Positions 7,559 through 13,849 of a stretch of DNA of 14,422 nt are shown piece after piece; the stretch's first letter is position 1, and the number at the start of each line of letters is the position of its first letter. Under the pieces are notes generated by a model. That model ran no database searches and was not told the origin of the DNA. It was given only the letters and a program-made list of their open reading frames with translations. The translations under genes were made by a program, and so were the position numbers. Origin of the DNA: Deltaproteobacteria bacterium (lineage in GTDB: Bacteria > Desulfobacterota > Deferrimicrobia > Deferrimicrobiales > Deferrimicrobiaceae); assembly GCA_017889845.1 (NCBI GenBank), contig JAGGAJ010000027.1, positions 1 to 14,422 on the forward strand, in the 5' to 3' direction.

Positions 7559-7577
7559 CCCGCGACCGCCTCGCGGG
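7559..7577 (+). terminator. Perfect 7-bp hairpin just after the reductase gene
   Basis: CCCGCGA and TCGCGGG pair around a five-base loop (ccgcc), five bases after the reductase stop codon. There is no T-run after it, so it may slow or stabilise the 3' end rather than act as a classic intrinsic terminator. Confidence 0.35.
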
Positions 7578-7584
7578 TACCCTC

Positions 7585-7673
7585 GCGGGGGGCTTCCTCT
7601 CCGCTTGCTACTCCGCTCGCTGCGGAGGACTGGTCTCCGCTCGCTTCGTACGCCGCTCCGAGGAACCCCCCGC
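7585..7673. repeat. Structured 89-bp palindromic unit with internal CTCCGCTCGCT repeats
   Basis: The outer arms GCGGGGGG (7585-7592) and CCCCCCGC (7666-7673) pair perfectly. One bulged C follows, then TTCCTC (7594-7599) pairs with GAGGAA (7660-7665). Inside is a second perfect hairpin, CTCCGC-tcgct-GCGGAG (7611-7627), and the motif CTCCGCTTGCT/CTCCGCTCGCT occurs near 7599, 7611 and 7635. The layout of an outer stem enclosing an inner stem resembles a folded RNA or a REP-like unit. Confidence 0.5.
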
Positions 7674-7700
7674 ATCGGTGCCCCGCGATCTCTGCCAGCC

Positions 7701-7715
7701 CCTTTGCGACAAAGG
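7701..7715. repeat. Perfect 6-bp hairpin CCTTTG-cga-CAAAGG
   Basis: A compact stem with a three-base loop inside the non-coding spacer, about 28 bp after the larger structured unit. It carries no T-tract and its role is unknown. Confidence 0.4.
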
Positions 7716-7984
7716 ACAAGGTCGCCGGCTGGATTCCGGGACGGGCGGGATCGTACACGGAGCGGATGCCGGAGGGAGGGGGGTCTGAGCGGAGACCGCA
7801 AGTGTGGAACCGGCGGAGACCCCACAGTCTATATGGGAGCAGCCTGCGCCTAGCGATGAGCATGGCCGACGGTCGGGGAGACGATCGCTGGGCACGTTTG
7901 CTGGTCGGAGCCGGGGAGCCGAGCGGTCGGATGCCCCGATACGAGCTTCGCGCCGCCGGGGTACCCCCGCCGAAATAAGAACGA

Positions 7985-8003
7985 GGGGGCACGAACGGCC
8001 CCC
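7985..8003. terminator. GC-rich hairpin between convergent genes
   Basis: GGGGGC (7985-7990) and GCCCCC (7998-8003) pair around a seven-base loop. It lies about 50 bp beyond the stop of the minus-strand phosphodiesterase gene and on the path of the plus-strand reductase transcript, so it could end either message. There is no T-run on either side, which keeps confidence low. Confidence 0.35.
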
Positions 8004-8055
8004 CTGCCCGGAGGCGGAGCGACCGCGACGATCCGGAGGGAGCAGCGGGATGCGG

Positions 8056-8787
8056 TCAGGAGAGGCGTTTACGGGCGTGCCAGGACTCCCGCAGGGATTG
8101 CGCGCGATTGGAGAAGACGCCCGCCGCGCCCGCGTCGATCAGCCGGAAACCGACGCCGGGGTCGTCCACCGTGTACGGGAGAAACGGAATCCCCGCCGAG
8201 AGGATTTTCCGGACGCGGAGGACGGTGAGGAACCGGTGGTCGGGGTGTATCGAGGAGAGACCGTGGCGGAGACAGAAGGCGAGGTCCGACACCGACGGGC
8301 GGCGGGTCACCAGTCCGCACGGTAGCCCGGGCAGAAGGGCGCGGGCGGCCACGCACTCCTCCCGGAAGCCCGACGACAGCAGGATCGCCCCCCGGTACCG
8401 GGTCTCCGCCAGAGCCTTCGCGGCGGCCGCCACGCCCCCCGGAACCTTCGACTCGACGTTCAGGGGGATCCGTCCCCGGACGAGGTCCAGCACCTCGACC
8501 AGGGCGGGAATCGGCTCCCCGTTCTTCAGGATCACCGTACGCAGGCGCGCAGCGGTCGTCCCCGCCACCTCGAGGTTCGTCTTCGCCGTCCGGCCGGTGC
8601 GCTCGTCGTGGAAGATCACGGGGACCCCGTCCGAGGTCAGGCGCACGTCGAACTCGATCATGTCCGCGCCGTCCGCCGCGGCGAGGGAGAAGGCGGAGAG
8701 GGAGTTCTCGAGCGCCCGGTCCGACGCGCCGCGGTGCGCGACGAAGACCGGTGTTCCGGGAACCCCGTCCGGAAGAGGGGGACGCAT
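8056..8787 (-). CDS. Glycerophosphodiester phosphodiesterase family protein (cytoplasmic)
   Basis: A 243-residue GDPD-family TIM-barrel protein of usual length for the UgpQ-like cytoplasmic type, with no signal peptide. Catalytic residues are visible: AHRG at 17-20 (H18, R19), EN at 27-28, IEFDVRLTSDG at 44-54 (E45, D47), and FHDE at 59-62 (H60). LNVESK carries a further conserved glutamate, and SIHPDHR and LPYTVDD fit the last strands. Such enzymes hydrolyse deacylated phospholipids to glycerol-3-phosphate and an alcohol, recovering carbon and phosphate. I chose the ATG at 8787-8785. The frame stays open further upstream but has no family similarity there and would run into the divergent lipid kinase gene. 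No strong ribosome binding site precedes this ATG. Confidence 0.85.
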   Translation of the reverse strand: MRPPLPDGVPGTPVFVAHRGASDRALENSLSAFSLAAADGADMIEFDVRLTSDGVPVIFHDERTGRTAKTNLEVAGTTAARLRTVILKNGEPIPALVEVLDLVRGRIPLNVESKVPGGVAAAAKALAETRYRGAILLSSGFREECVAARALLPGLPCGLVTRRPSVSDLAFCLRHGLSSIHPDHRFLTVLRVRKILSAGIPFLPYTVDDPGVGFRLIDAGAAGVFSNRAQSLRESWHARKRLS

Positions 8788-8801
8788 ACGGTAAAGTATC
8801 C

Positions 8802-8807
8802 TATAAT
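8802..8807 (+). promoter_or_regulatory. Candidate -10 box (TATAAT) for the lipid kinase / two-component operon
   Basis: A perfect TATAAT lies in the 28-bp divergent gap, nine bases before the ATG at 8816. Transcription would begin at about 8814, giving a leaderless or nearly leaderless message. No matching -35 hexamer is visible within the start of the opposite gene. Confidence 0.4.
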
Positions 8808-8815
8808 CGCGGAGA

Positions 8816-9715
8816 ATGATCGACGTGATCTGCAATCCCGTGGCGGGGCCGAAGCGGGGGAACCGGATCGACCGTGTCCGGGACTCCCTCTCCTCCCGTG
8901 GTGCGGCTTTCCGCCTCCGGGAAACCGGGGGGCCCGGGGACGCCGTCCTGATGGCGCGCGAGGCCGCGCACTCGGGGGCGGAAACGGTGGTCGCGGTCGG
9001 GGGCGACGGGACGCTGAACGAGGTCGCAAACGGCCTCGCGGGGAGCGTAACCCGCATGGCGGCGGTCCCGGTCGGGACCGGCAACGTGTTCGCCAAGGAG
9101 TTCTCCCTCCCCCCGACCGTCGAGGGGTGCCTCGCCCTCCTCGACGAGGGGAAGACCGTATCCGTCCCGCTGGCGAAGGCGAACGACCGGTACTTCGTGC
9201 TCCTGGCCTCGGCGGGGTTCGACGCCGAGGTGGTGGAGCGGATGACCCACCTCCAGAAGAACGCGCTCGGCATCTCCGCCTACGTGCTGGTCGGCATGCG
9301 GCACATCCTGCGTCCCCAGCCGACCCTGTGGGCCGAATTTCCGGACCGGGAGCGGATCGAGGCGCAGTCCGTCATCGTGGTCCGCGGGAGGAAGTACGGC
9401 GGCGGCGTCACCATCGCCCCCGCGGCCGACATCGCCGGGAACACCTTCCAGGTGATCCTCCTCCTCCGGAAGGGGCGGTGGGCCATCGCAAAGTTCGCCC
9501 TCGACATCCTCCGGGGACGGCACGGCGCCTCCCCGCACGTCATGGTCCGCGAAGCGCCCTCCCTCGTGGTGCGATGCCGGATCCCTTCCGCCGCCCAGGT
9601 GGACGGCGACTTCCTCGGTTCCCTCCCCGTCCGGTTCTCCGTGACCGACGTCCGGCTGCGCATCGTGGTCCCGAAGGAGTTCCCGGCGCCAGGCGGAGCG
9701 GACAACCGGAGATGA
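8816..9715 (+). CDS. Diacylglycerol kinase catalytic-domain (DagK/YegS-type) lipid kinase
   Basis: A 299-residue soluble lipid kinase of standard length. It opens IDVICNPVAGPKRG, followed by VVAVGGDGTLNEVANGL at about 58-74, the nucleotide-binding signature. VPVGTGNVFAKE at 84-95 has valine where many relatives have GTGNDFA, a substitution also common in a GTAN-V-type subgroup. Near the C-terminus AQVDGDF supplies the conserved VDGE-like motif. The family phosphorylates diacylglycerol, phosphatidylglycerol or sphingoid bases with ATP; the substrate here is not determinable. GGAGA lies directly before the ATG at 8816. Its stop overlaps the start of the response regulator by four bases (ATGA), so the two are translationally coupled in one operon. 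Confidence 0.88.
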   Translation: MIDVICNPVAGPKRGNRIDRVRDSLSSRGAAFRLRETGGPGDAVLMAREAAHSGAETVVAVGGDGTLNEVANGLAGSVTRMAAVPVGTGNVFAKEFSLPPTVEGCLALLDEGKTVSVPLAKANDRYFVLLASAGFDAEVVERMTHLQKNALGISAYVLVGMRHILRPQPTLWAEFPDRERIEAQSVIVVRGRKYGGGVTIAPAADIAGNTFQVILLLRKGRWAIAKFALDILRGRHGASPHVMVREAPSLVVRCRIPSAAQVDGDFLGSLPVRFSVTDVRLRIVVPKEFPAPGGADNRR

Positions 9716-10404
9716 TCCAACGGAAGGTCCTTATCGTCGAGGACGAGAAGGAGATCCAGGACCTCCTGGCCCACTATCTCCGCAAGGAAGGATTCGCCCC
9801 GATCCTCGCGGCGGACGGTGAAGCGGCGCTGTCTGCGGCGAGGAGGGAGAAGCCGGACCTGATCCTCCTCGACATCCTGCTGCCGAAAGCGGACGGGTTG
9901 GAGGTGTTGCGCGCGGTGCGTTCGGACGCGGACCTCGCCAGGACGCCCGTGGTGATGCTGACCGCGAAGGGGGACGAAACGGACCGGGTGATCGGCCTGG
10001 AACTGGGGGCGGACGACTACATCCCGAAGCCGTTCAGCCCCCGGGAGGTGGTCGCGCGGATCAAGGCGATCCTGCGGCGGAGCCGCGGGGCGCCCGGGGA
10101 GGCGGAGGCCCCGACCTTCGTTTACCGCGATCTCCGGATGGACGTGGCGCGGCACGAGGTCCGGTACCAGGGGAAAACCGTCTCCCTCACGTCGAAGGAG
10201 TTCCGCATCCTGCAGGCGCTCCTTTCCTCCGCCGGGCGGGTACTGTCCCGGGACGCGATCCTATCGAAAGTGTGGGGCGAGGGCACCCACGTGATCGACC
10301 GGACTGTCGACGTCCACATCGCCAAGCTGCGCCAGAAGATCCCGTTCCTGGTCAAGGCGATCGAGACGGTCAAGGACGTAGGCTACAAGCTGCGGGAGGG
10401 TTGA
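9712..10404 (+). CDS. OmpR/PhoB-type two-component response regulator
   Basis: A 230-residue regulator with an N-terminal receiver domain (about 1-120) and a C-terminal winged-helix DNA-binding domain (about 132-228). Receiver residues are complete: E10/D11 acidic pair, D54 phospho-acceptor in LILLDILLP, T84 in VVMLTAKGD, and K106 in DDYIPKPFSP. The output domain shows SLTSKEFRILQALLS, the VWGEG loop, and RTVDVHIAKLRQKI with the final DVGYKLREG, the normal PhoB/OmpR pattern. It starts inside the end of the lipid kinase gene (ATGA overlap), and its stop lies 7 bp before the histidine kinase start. It is presumably phosphorylated by that kinase. Similarity to PhoB is at subfamily level only; the stimulus is not proven. 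Confidence 0.93.
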   Translation: MIQRKVLIVEDEKEIQDLLAHYLRKEGFAPILAADGEAALSAARREKPDLILLDILLPKADGLEVLRAVRSDADLARTPVVMLTAKGDETDRVIGLELGADDYIPKPFSPREVVARIKAILRRSRGAPGEAEAPTFVYRDLRMDVARHEVRYQGKTVSLTSKEFRILQALLSSAGRVLSRDAILSKVWGEGTHVIDRTVDVHIAKLRQKIPFLVKAIETVKDVGYKLREG

Positions 10405-10411
10405 GGATCCC

Positions 10412-12256
10412 TTGTCCCGCCGGATCTCCATCGCCTCGAGGTTCTTCCTGACCCACCTCGCGATCGCCGGAATCGCGCTCTCGCTTGCGGGCGCCGCCGG
10501 CTTCCTGCTCGTGCGCACCCTCGTGATGGCCGATGCCGACGAGAATCTCCTGTCCCGCGCGCGCCTCGCGGCGGAAACGTTCCGCCCCCTTCTCGACCGG
10601 ACGTCCCCGGACCGGGACCGGATCGCCGGAGAGGGGGACCGGATCGGCCGGGAAATGCGCTTCCGCATCACCGTCGTCCTTCCGGCGGGCGAGGTCGTTG
10701 CCGATTCCGTCGTCGGCGCCGCCGGAGTGCCGGGGATGGAGAACCATGCCCATCACCCGGAAATCCGGGAAGCCCTTTCCGGATCGCCGGGATTTTCCCA
10801 CCGCCGCAGCATCACGGTCCGCGAGGAACAGCGGTACGCCGCGGTGCCGATCGTGGACAACGGCGCGATCATCGGCGTCGCCCGCGCCGCCGTTCCCGCC
10901 GCGGAGCTTTCCCGGCGCCTGTGGCAGGTGACCGGGATCATCTGGGGCACCGGGGCCGCCGCCCTGCTCCTCATCCTCGGAGGAACCGCCCTGATGGCAC
11001 GCAAGGTCACGGGGCCCCTGAAGGAGATGCAGTCCGCAGCACGGGAGATGGGCGCCGGCGACCTCGCCCGCCGCGTCCTAGTCCACACCGGAGACGAACT
11101 CGAGGACATGGCGGACGCGATGAACCGCATGGCGTCCCAGCTTCACGACACGATCGCCCAGCTGGACGCGGGAAAGGCGAGGCTGGAGACGCTCCTCGCC
11201 AACCTCGCCGACGGCGTGATCGTTGTCGCCGCGGACAGGACGGTGCGGACCGTGAACCGCGAGGCGGGAAGGATCCTCGACACGGCCGAAACCATGGGGG
11301 AAGGCCGGCCGTACGCCGAAGCGTTCCGGAATCCCGAGGTGCTGGCCTTCATCGACGGATGGGTGAAAGGAGGCTCGCAGCCGCCCCGGGACATCCCCGT
11401 CGCGACGCGCCAGGGGAACCGGGTCGTCCGGTTCTCGGGCACGCGGGTCCGGTACCGGGAGGATACAGGGGTCGCCCTTCTCTTCACGCTCCGGGACGTC
11501 ACCGAGGAACGGCGCCTCTCGCAGGTCAAGAGCGACTTCGTGTCCAACGCATCCCACGAGCTGCGCACGCCGCTGACGAGCATCCGGGGGTACCTCGAGG
11601 CGATCCAGGACGCCGTCCGGGAAGGCGCCCCGCCCGACCCGTCCTTCCTCGCGGTGGCCCACGCGAACGTCCTGCGGATGGAACGGCTCATCGACGACCT
11701 GCTGGAACTCTCCCGGGCCGAGTCCCCGGGCGTTCCGCTGGAGCGGGAGGAGACGCCTCTCCCCGCCTTCCTCGGCCGCGTGGCCGAACTACACCGCACA
11801 TCCGCCGGGCGTGCCGGAAAGTCGCTGGAAGTGGTCGCCGGGGATGGCTCCCTGCGCGCCGACCTCCGGAAACTGACGCTCGCCCTGTCAAACCTGGTGG
11901 ACAACGCGATCAAGTACGGGAAGGCGGGGGGCCGCGTGACCCTCGCCGGGAAGGTGGCCGAAGGGGCGTGCACGCTGGAGGTCACCGACGACGGCCCCGG
12001 CATACCCCCGGAAGACCTGCCGCGCATCTTCGAGCGTTTCTACCGGGTGGACAAGGGACGGTCGCGGGAGATGGGGGGCACCGGCCTGGGTCTCTCCATC
12101 GCCCGGCACATCGTGGAGTCCCACGGGGGGACGATCCGGGCGGAGAGCCGAATCGGCGTCGGGACCCGCTTCGTCATCCGGCTCCCGGCGATCCCGGAAC
12201 CTGCCCCCGCGACCCCGGATTCCCCTTCCGGCGGGGTCCCGCGGAAAAGCCCCTGA
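10412..12256 (+). CDS. PhoR-like sensor histidine kinase (TM-sensor-TM-HAMP-PAS-HisKA-HATPase)
   Basis: A 614-residue membrane kinase. A first membrane segment spans about 11-36, a periplasmic sensor region about 37-170, and a second membrane segment about 173-195. HAMP runs about 196-250 and PAS about 255-365 (LETLLANLADGVIVV). HisKA carries phospho-acceptor H382 in NASHELRTPLTSIRG. The ATPase domain has N494/N498 (LSNLVDNAIKYG), DDGPGIP at 526-532, and GGTGLGLSIARH near 555-566. This order is that of PhoR/PnpS-type kinases. The start is TTG at 10412, chosen because GAGG lies 5 nt upstream, it falls 7 bp after the regulator stop, and it places the first membrane helix at the N-terminus. The tail after residue 592 is proline-rich and not part of the fold. 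It converges on the PPK2 gene with only 13 bp between stop codons. Confidence 0.92.
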   Translation: MSRRISIASRFFLTHLAIAGIALSLAGAAGFLLVRTLVMADADENLLSRARLAAETFRPLLDRTSPDRDRIAGEGDRIGREMRFRITVVLPAGEVVADSVVGAAGVPGMENHAHHPEIREALSGSPGFSHRRSITVREEQRYAAVPIVDNGAIIGVARAAVPAAELSRRLWQVTGIIWGTGAAALLLILGGTALMARKVTGPLKEMQSAAREMGAGDLARRVLVHTGDELEDMADAMNRMASQLHDTIAQLDAGKARLETLLANLADGVIVVAADRTVRTVNREAGRILDTAETMGEGRPYAEAFRNPEVLAFIDGWVKGGSQPPRDIPVATRQGNRVVRFSGTRVRYREDTGVALLFTLRDVTEERRLSQVKSDFVSNASHELRTPLTSIRGYLEAIQDAVREGAPPDPSFLAVAHANVLRMERLIDDLLELSRAESPGVPLEREETPLPAFLGRVAELHRTSAGRAGKSLEVVAGDGSLRADLRKLTLALSNLVDNAIKYGKAGGRVTLAGKVAEGACTLEVTDDGPGIPPEDLPRIFERFYRVDKGRSREMGGTGLGLSIARHIVESHGGTIRAESRIGVGTRFVIRLPAIPEPAPATPDSPSGGVPRKSP

Positions 12257-12269
12257 AGGGGAAGCCGAA

Positions 12270-13184
12270 CTATTTCTTTTCGCCCATCAATGCCTTGCGC
12301 GCCGCGGCGAGATCCTTCTTCTTCGCGTCGTCGACCTGCGGATAGGCGAGTTCCAGCTTCCAGAACGCCTCGACGATCGCCGCCGCGACCACGAGGCGGG
12401 TGAACCACTTGTTGTCGGCCGGGATCACGTGCCACGGGGCTTCCCGGGAAGCCGTGGCGCGGATGGCATCCTCGTAGGCCGCCATGTAATCCCGCCAGTG
12501 GCCGCGCTCCGTGACGTCGGCGGAGGAGAATTTCCAGTTCTTGTCGGGCATATCGAGGCGCTCCAGGAACCGCCGCTTCTGCTCCCTGCGGGAGACGTGC
12601 AGGAAGAACTTCAGCACGACGGTGCCCTGCCGCGCCAGGTACCGCTCGAATCCCGCGATGTCTTTCAGGCGTTCCTCCCAGATGTCCCGGGTCACCAGGT
12701 CCTGCGGCAACTTCTGGCGCTCGAGCAGCTCCTCGTGCACCCGGACCACGAGAACCTCCTCGTAATACGACCGGTTGAAGATTCCGATGCGGCCCCGTTC
12801 CGGGAGGCACTTCTGGTAGCGCCACATGAAATCGTGGTCGAGCTCTTCCATGGACGGCTGCTTGAAGGAGTACACCTGGCACCCCTGCGGGTTCACGCCC
12901 GACATGACGTGGCGGATGGTGCCGTCCTTGCCGGCGGCGTCCATCGCCTGGAACACCAGCAGCATCGAGTGGCGGTCGGCGGCGTAGAACTTGTCCTGCT
13001 CCTCCACCATCCACTGGATCCCCCGGGCCAGCATCTCCCTGGCCCCCGGCTTCTGCTCCGAGTCCAGGCCGCCCGTGTCGCCCGGGTCGATGTCCTTGAG
13101 GCGGAACCCTTTCCCCTTCGTGATGCGATATGGGCCGACGAGCTTGTCGATCCGTTTCAGGATCTCCCGCTTCTTCTTCTCCAC
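12270..13184 (-). CDS. ppk2: PPK2-family polyphosphate kinase (polyphosphate:nucleotide phosphotransferase)
   Basis: A 304-residue single-domain PPK2. The Walker A motif MDAAGKDGT is at 81-89, followed by IRHVMSGVNPQG. Walker B-like GRIGIFNRSYYEEVL is at 131-145, and the lid region RREQKRRFLERL follows at about 205-216. NWKFSSADVTERGHW and the ending PWHVIPADNKWFTR complete the family pattern. Length and motifs fit the single-domain group that uses polyphosphate to phosphorylate AMP and/or ADP (class III-like), but exact class assignment by eye is tentative. The start is GTG at 13184, with AAGGTGAGG just upstream. It lies 30 bp downstream of the small helical gene on the same strand and may share its transcript. 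No PPK1 or exopolyphosphatase is in the window. Confidence 0.9.
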   Translation of the reverse strand: MEKKKREILKRIDKLVGPYRITKGKGFRLKDIDPGDTGGLDSEQKPGAREMLARGIQWMVEEQDKFYAADRHSMLLVFQAMDAAGKDGTIRHVMSGVNPQGCQVYSFKQPSMEELDHDFMWRYQKCLPERGRIGIFNRSYYEEVLVVRVHEELLERQKLPQDLVTRDIWEERLKDIAGFERYLARQGTVVLKFFLHVSRREQKRRFLERLDMPDKNWKFSSADVTERGHWRDYMAAYEDAIRATASREAPWHVIPADNKWFTRLVVAAAIVEAFWKLELAYPQVDDAKKKDLAAARKALMGEKK

Positions 13185-13214
13185 CTGCGCCTCACCTTGT
13201 GCGTGATGGAATAG

Positions 13215-13706
13215 TCACGCCCCGGAACGGGAAGATTGCGCCGCCTGCGCCTCCATCTCGTAGCCCCGCGCCAGGTAGTAGAGCGCCTTGTCGAAGAAAT
13301 CCCCCACCAGGTAATTCAGCTCCTGGATCCCGTACAGGTGGACCGGGAGGATTTCCTGCGGCGCCTGCCGGTCCCGCGAGTACTCTATGAGCCCGTGCTC
13401 ACGGATGAATTTCCGCAGGTGGTGCTTGAGCAGGAGCAGGGCGTACACGATCTCGCTCAGCGGGATCCGGTTCCGGTACCGTTTTCGGCCCCACTCCTCG
13501 TACTCCGCCTGGACCTTGTCCTCCTTGGGATCGCCGATCCAGTCCCCGAGGTTTAGGTACGTGCGGAAGACGCGCTGCTCGAGTTCATTGGCGGGCACGA
13601 CGCCCCAATGGCGGGTGCGGGGGTTGGTGATGAAATCCTTCAGCACGTCGCGCGTCAGGTAATCTGCATGGGTCTGGATCAGTTCGATCAGGCGCGCAGA
13701 GAGCAA
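13215..13706 (-). CDS. Small alpha-helical protein, possible RsbRD N-terminal-domain family
   Basis: A 163-residue soluble protein without membrane segment or catalytic motif. It has two helical halves. The first (about 1-105) includes RTYLNLGDWIGDP and RIPLSEIVYALLLLKHHLRKF, reminiscent of the globin-like RsbRD N-terminal sensor domain found on stress-signalling proteins and kinases. The second includes VHLYGIQELNYLVGDFF and DKALYYLARGYE. I do not recognise it with certainty, and no output domain is attached. The start is TTG at 13706, chosen because GTGGAGG lies 9 nt upstream; in-frame ATGs at 13802 and 13763 would add 32 or 19 residues of low-complexity, poorly supported sequence overlapping the divergent promoter region. 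It precedes ppk2 by 30 bp, so a regulatory or sensory link to polyphosphate metabolism is conceivable. Confidence 0.6.
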   Translation of the reverse strand: MLSARLIELIQTHADYLTRDVLKDFITNPRTRHWGVVPANELEQRVFRTYLNLGDWIGDPKEDKVQAEYEEWGRKRYRNRIPLSEIVYALLLLKHHLRKFIREHGLIEYSRDRQAPQEILPVHLYGIQELNYLVGDFFDKALYYLARGYEMEAQAAQSSRSGA

Positions 13707-13770
13707 GGCGTTCGACCTCCACGGGGATATTTTCCCGCCAGTGTACCCGACCCGCAGGCGCATGCATACT

Positions 13771-13796
13771 GGTTTCCCCGGCGGGACCCGGAAACC
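13771..13796. promoter_or_regulatory. Inverted repeat, candidate operator upstream of the ParA gene
   Basis: GGTTTCC (13771-13777) and GGAAACC (13790-13796) form perfect 7-bp arms whose centres are 19 bp apart, close to two helical turns. The repeat ends five bases before the TATAAT at 13802-13807, so it would cover the -35 area of the parA promoter. It also lies in the upstream region of the divergent small-helical-protein/ppk2 unit. A dimeric regulator site is the simplest reading. Confidence 0.35.
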
Positions 13797-13801
13797 TGTC
13801 A

Positions 13802-13807
13802 TATAAT
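13802..13807 (+). promoter_or_regulatory. Candidate -10 box (TATAAT) for the ParA gene
   Basis: A perfect TATAAT stands out in a GC-rich gap and would place the transcript start near 13814, about 36 nt before the ATG at 13850. There is no clear -35 hexamer; the inverted repeat at 13771-13796 occupies that position. Confidence 0.4.
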
Positions 13808-13849
13808 CGGGAATCCTGGGGGGAGCGCGAATCCGGGGGGGGTGGCGCC

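Larger units (their letters stand above)
7555..8055. other. 501-bp non-coding spacer with several hairpins and short repeats
   Basis: No reading frame here has a ribosome binding site, family motif or normal codon pattern. The stretch lies between convergent genes (reductase on plus, phosphodiesterase on minus), so it needs no promoter. It holds perfect hairpins at 7559-7577, 7611-7627, 7701-7715 and 7985-8003, a long-range stem closing 7585-7673, and three near-copies of CTCCGCTCGCT. The density of pairing suggests a dispersed intergenic repeat or a structured RNA, or simply stacked terminators. Which one cannot be decided from one copy. Confidence 0.5.

Noticed and set aside
7599..7645. Repeated CTCCGCTCGCT motifs considered as a CRISPR or tandem array
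   Set aside because: The copies are short, irregularly spaced and explained by the nested hairpin; there are no uniform spacers and no cas genes.
7766..7978. Small plus-strand open frame of 70 residues in the 7555-8055 spacer
   Set aside because: No ribosome binding site, arginine/glycine-rich composition and no similarity recognised. It overlaps the structured region, so it is treated as non-coding.
5440..7992. Very long open frame on the minus strand running through the monooxygenase and reductase genes and the spacer
   Set aside because: It is out of frame with or antisense to well-supported genes, is rich in R/G/P, has no recognisable domain, and is a by-product of high GC content. Only its last part (DUF47, 4819-5439) is real.
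12245..12262. Small hairpin CCCC-tgaa-GGGG followed by CTTTT on the minus strand, as a terminator for ppk2
   Set aside because: The stem is only four base pairs and lies in the last codons of the kinase gene; too weak to call.
10921..12345. 474-residue open frame on the plus strand within the histidine kinase gene
   Set aside because: It is a shifted frame of the kinase, with a composition of mainly R, G and P and no domain.
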